The translations under genes were made by a program, and so were the position numbers. Below are positions 61,988-64,000 of a DNA stretch of 64,000 nt, in pieces. Each line of letters begins with the position of its first letter. Within the stretch, counting starts at the first letter, position 1. The notes under the pieces were generated by a model, which made no database searches, had not been told where the DNA came from, and saw only the letters and a list, made by a program, of their open reading frames with translations. The DNA comes from Qipengyuania xiapuensis. GTDB taxonomy: Bacteria; Pseudomonadota; Alphaproteobacteria; Sphingomonadales; Sphingomonadaceae. The stretch lies in the NCBI RefSeq assembly GCF_019711395.1, contig NZ_JAIGNL010000001.1, forward strand, positions 558,001 through 622,000, in the 5' to 3' direction.

Positions 61988-63145
61988 TCAGAGCGCCTTT
62001 TCGTAGATCACATATTCGCGATTGATCGAACTCTCGATGGCGTCGGCAATCGCCACCATCCCCTTGTTGTCATCGAGGATCCAACCGATCTCCGCACGCT
62101 TCGATCCGTATTGCTCGGTGGCATTGTCGCGGATCTTGCTGATCATCATGAAAGCGAGCTGGCTGGCGAGGCGCGAGCTCTGGAATTCCTTGCGTACGCC
62201 CATAAGGGGCACGCGCATGCCGAGGCCGGTGGGCTTGCGCAGCGCGCGCAGCAGGTGGAACCAGCCGAAGGGGAACAGCTTGCCGCGCACCTTCTTCAGC
62301 ACCTCGTTGAGGTCGGGCAGCACCACCATGAAAGCGACCGGACGCCCGTCGAGCTCGGCGATCATGTTGAGTTCGGGGCGGACGACGGGTTTCAGCTTTT
62401 TCGCCGCGTGTTCGATTTCGGCCTCGGTGAAGGGCACGAAGCCCCAGTTGGTCGACCAAGCATCGTTGAGGATTTCGAGGACCGTGCGGATTTCCTCGAC
62501 CCAGCGCGACTTGTCGACACCGCGCAGGCGGATGCGTTCGTTGCGTTCGCCCGACTGCACGATGCGCTGGACGATGCGGGGAAAGGGCGTCGAAATGTCG
62601 AGGTCGTAGGTGAGCAGGCTCTTGGCATGGGTGAAGCCTGCGCCTTCGATCCAGCCTGCGTAATGCGCCGGATCGTGACCCATCATGATCATCGGCGAGT
62701 GGTCCTGCCCCTTCACCAGCAGGCCGGGCTCTTCCCAGATCGAAAGCGAGATCGGGCCGATGACCCGGGTCATGCCCTTTGCGCGCAGCCAATCCTCGGC
62801 GCGCGAGATGAGGGCCTTGGCGACCTCCCCGTCCTCGGCATCGAAATAACCGAACATGCCGGTTCCGGGCCCCATGCCCTGTTCGGGGGGAAGTTCAAGC
62901 GCGAGCTTGTCGATATGGGCCGCAATCCGGCCCACGGGCTTGCCGCCTTCGTAGGCGATGAAGAGCTGGGCTTCGGCGTGGCCGAAGAACGGGTTCTTGT
63001 CGGGGTCGACCAGTTCGAGCTGCTCGGAACGCAACTGCGGGACATTGTGCGGCTCGCGTGCAGCGAACTCGCGCCCGATGTCGACGAATGCCGCCCGCTG
63101 CTTCTTGCCTTCGACGGCTTCGATCACAATATTCCTGTCAGACAC
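61988..63145 (-). CDS. GNAT-fold uncharacterised protein
   Basis: A 385-residue protein with a GNAT-like N-acyltransferase pattern in two parts. The N-terminal half has FIAYEGGKPVGRIAAHIDK and the MFGYFDAEDGEVAKALISRAEDWLRAKG helix. The C-terminal half has MIAELDGRPVAFMVVLPDLNEVL. The family is common in proteobacteria and often annotated only as N-acetyltransferase. No substrate can be inferred. It is monocistronic and divergent from a fatty acid desaturase. Confidence 0.75.
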   Translation of the reverse strand: MSDRNIVIEAVEGKKQRAAFVDIGREFAAREPHNVPQLRSEQLELVDPDKNPFFGHAEAQLFIAYEGGKPVGRIAAHIDKLALELPPEQGMGPGTGMFGYFDAEDGEVAKALISRAEDWLRAKGMTRVIGPISLSIWEEPGLLVKGQDHSPMIMMGHDPAHYAGWIEGAGFTHAKSLLTYDLDISTPFPRIVQRIVQSGERNERIRLRGVDKSRWVEEIRTVLEILNDAWSTNWGFVPFTEAEIEHAAKKLKPVVRPELNMIAELDGRPVAFMVVLPDLNEVLKKVRGKLFPFGWFHLLRALRKPTGLGMRVPLMGVRKEFQSSRLASQLAFMMISKIRDNATEQYGSKRAEIGWILDDNKGMVAIADAIESSINREYVIYEKAL

Positions 63146-63203
63146 GCACGTGGTTCCCTGTTGAGACGGGTTGTTCAGCCAAGGTTAGCCCTGCGTGTGG
63201 CAT

Positions 63204-63217
63204 TTGATCTTTGTCAA
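63204..63217. promoter_or_regulatory. FNR/FixK-type box
   Basis: TTGATCTTTGTCAA differs at one position from TTGAT-N4-ATCAA and fully fits TTGA-N6-TCAA. It lies in the intergenic region, 91 bases before the desaturase start and 59 before the GNAT-like start. Confidence 0.55.
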
Positions 63218-63232
63218 GGAATCGCGCGCCTT

Positions 63233-63249
63233 TCGATCACAATGATCGA
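63233..63249. repeat. Palindrome between GNAT-like gene and desaturase
   Basis: TCGATCA-caa-TGATCGA, a perfect 7-base inverted repeat around a three-base centre, 16 bases from the FNR-type box. It could be a second operator. Confidence 0.5.
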
Positions 63250-63307
63250 TAGCGAAGACTGTCATTTTTCGCGCGATTCGCTATAGGCCGCCCCCAGGAA
63301 ATCCGAA

Positions 63308-64000
63308 ATGAAGCTCGACCAGACCCTTTCTGCCGCCAATCCCGCGCAACTGCGCGAAAAGCGCGGCTGGCATTCGCAGATCGCCGACGACAAGGCGATG
63401 CTGCGCGCTGCGCGTGACCTGACCAAGGATATCGCCGAGCATCGCGCCTCGATCTACTGGAGCGACATGATCGCTTCGGCGCTGATCGGCTATGGCACAT
63501 TGGCAGGTGCGATCCTGGTCGAGAATACCGCGCTGGCAGTCGTGCTGGCCGTGGTTTCGGTTCTGGCGCTCTACCGTGCGCTGCTGTTCATCCACGAAAT
63601 CTCGCACTTCCGTAACGGGGCGCTCCCGGGCTTCCGGACTGCGTGGAACGCGCTGGTGGGCGTGCCCATGCTGACGCCGTCCTTCATGTACGAACAGGTG
63701 CACACGCTGCACCACAAGCGCACGCAATACGGCACGGTGGAAGATCCCGAGTACCTGCCGCTCGCGCTGATGAATGCGTGGAGCCTGCCGCTTTTCGTCA
63801 TCATCGCGATCCTCGCGCCCGTGGCGCTCCTGTTCCGCTTTGCGGTGCTCGTGCCGCTGGGCGCGATCATCCCGCCGATCCGCCAACTCACCTGGCAGCG
63901 CGCAAGCGCGCTCGCGATCAATCCAGAATTCCGTCGCCGTCCGCCCGAAGGCGAACTGCGTCCGCGTGTCCTCATGCAGGAAGCCGCTGGCTTCATCTGG
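63308..64000 (+). CDS. Fatty acid desaturase (partial, cut by window end)
   Basis: 231 residues are visible and the frame is still open at the edge. The product has paired membrane segments (about 55-100 and 150-185) and two of the three histidine boxes of membrane diiron desaturases: HEISH (HxxxH) and HTLHH (HxxHH), the third lying beyond the window. The first box is near 99 and the second near 138. The enzyme uses O2, which would fit the FNR-type box upstream. Confidence 0.88.
   Translation, partial: MKLDQTLSAANPAQLREKRGWHSQIADDKAMLRAARDLTKDIAEHRASIYWSDMIASALIGYGTLAGAILVENTALAVVLAVVSVLALYRALLFIHEISHFRNGALPGFRTAWNALVGVPMLTPSFMYEQVHTLHHKRTQYGTVEDPEYLPLALMNAWSLPLFVIIAILAPVALLFRFAVLVPLGAIIPPIRQLTWQRASALAINPEFRRRPPEGELRPRVLMQEAAGFIW

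Noticed and set aside
1-64000. CRISPR array, prophage or insertion sequence
   Set aside because: No regularly spaced repeats, transposase, integrase or phage structural genes were seen on either strand.

Overview
The window is 64 kb of high-GC chromosomal DNA from an alphaproteobacterium, most likely an erythrobacter-like member of the Sphingomonadales. The indicators are a complete PhyR-NepR-EcfG general stress response locus with an HWE-family sensor kinase, a bacteriophytochrome with its heme oxygenase, an Oar-like TonB-dependent receptor, the NDUFA12 accessory subunit of complex I, and rpsT next to dnaA. I saw no insertion sequence, integrase, prophage gene or CRISPR array. Genes are tightly packed, often with 1-4 base stop/start overlaps, and the region reads as core chromosome.

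Layout. 0-2.2 kb: dnaA and rpsT with a candidate DnaA-box region between them. 2.3-8.9 kb: cell envelope and protein quality control (msrB, a class A penicillin-binding protein, DegP-like protease, HflC/HflK). 8.9-16.2 kb: Mrp Fe-S carrier, an orphan molybdenum hydroxylase large subunit, ferrochelatase, a cytochrome P450, an SdhAF4-like factor and RsmB. 16.4-23 kb: a DUF5666-OmpA protein, a flavin oxidoreductase with msrA, an exported methyltransferase, a SIMPL lipoprotein whose ribosome binding site lies in a hairpin, AguB, FolK and a WcaF-like acyltransferase. 23.1-28.1 kb: tRNA-Lys, then two 'rSAM/selenodomain-associated' transferases, an SDR, a pyridine nucleotide-disulfide oxidoreductase and a radical SAM protein, which is the best candidate for an undescribed pathway. 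28.1-31.7 kb: transporters and a 2-oxoglutarate oxygenase. 32-39 kb: the TonB-dependent receptor, a MASE1 hybrid kinase and a TonB-like protein. 39.1-44 kb: mannose activation genes, then bphO-bphP. 44.1-48.4 kb: a TelA/XpaC-like/PHA-protein operon and an orphan fatty acyl-AMP ligase. 48.5-55.4 kb: recX, small lipoproteins, NDUFA12, aat, tRNA-Trp, LOG protein, thiD, DUF1272, glmM, sodB. 55.5-61.9 kb: AI-2E-type permease, the stress-response core, an FNR-type regulator and a single-domain response regulator. 62-64 kb: a GNAT-like protein and a fatty acid desaturase cut by the window edge.

Regulatory theme. Sequences matching the EcfG promoter consensus GGAAC-N16/17-CGTT exactly lie upstream of nepR-ecfG, phyR, the single-domain response regulator and the tonB-like gene. 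One-mismatch versions lie before msrB, msrA, bphO-bphP and the MASE1 hybrid kinase. An FNR/FixK-type box lies between the GNAT-like gene and the desaturase, about 2 kb from a regulator with the cysteine spacing of an oxygen-sensing FNR. Light, oxygen and general stress inputs therefore appear wired together here. This is inference from sequence only.
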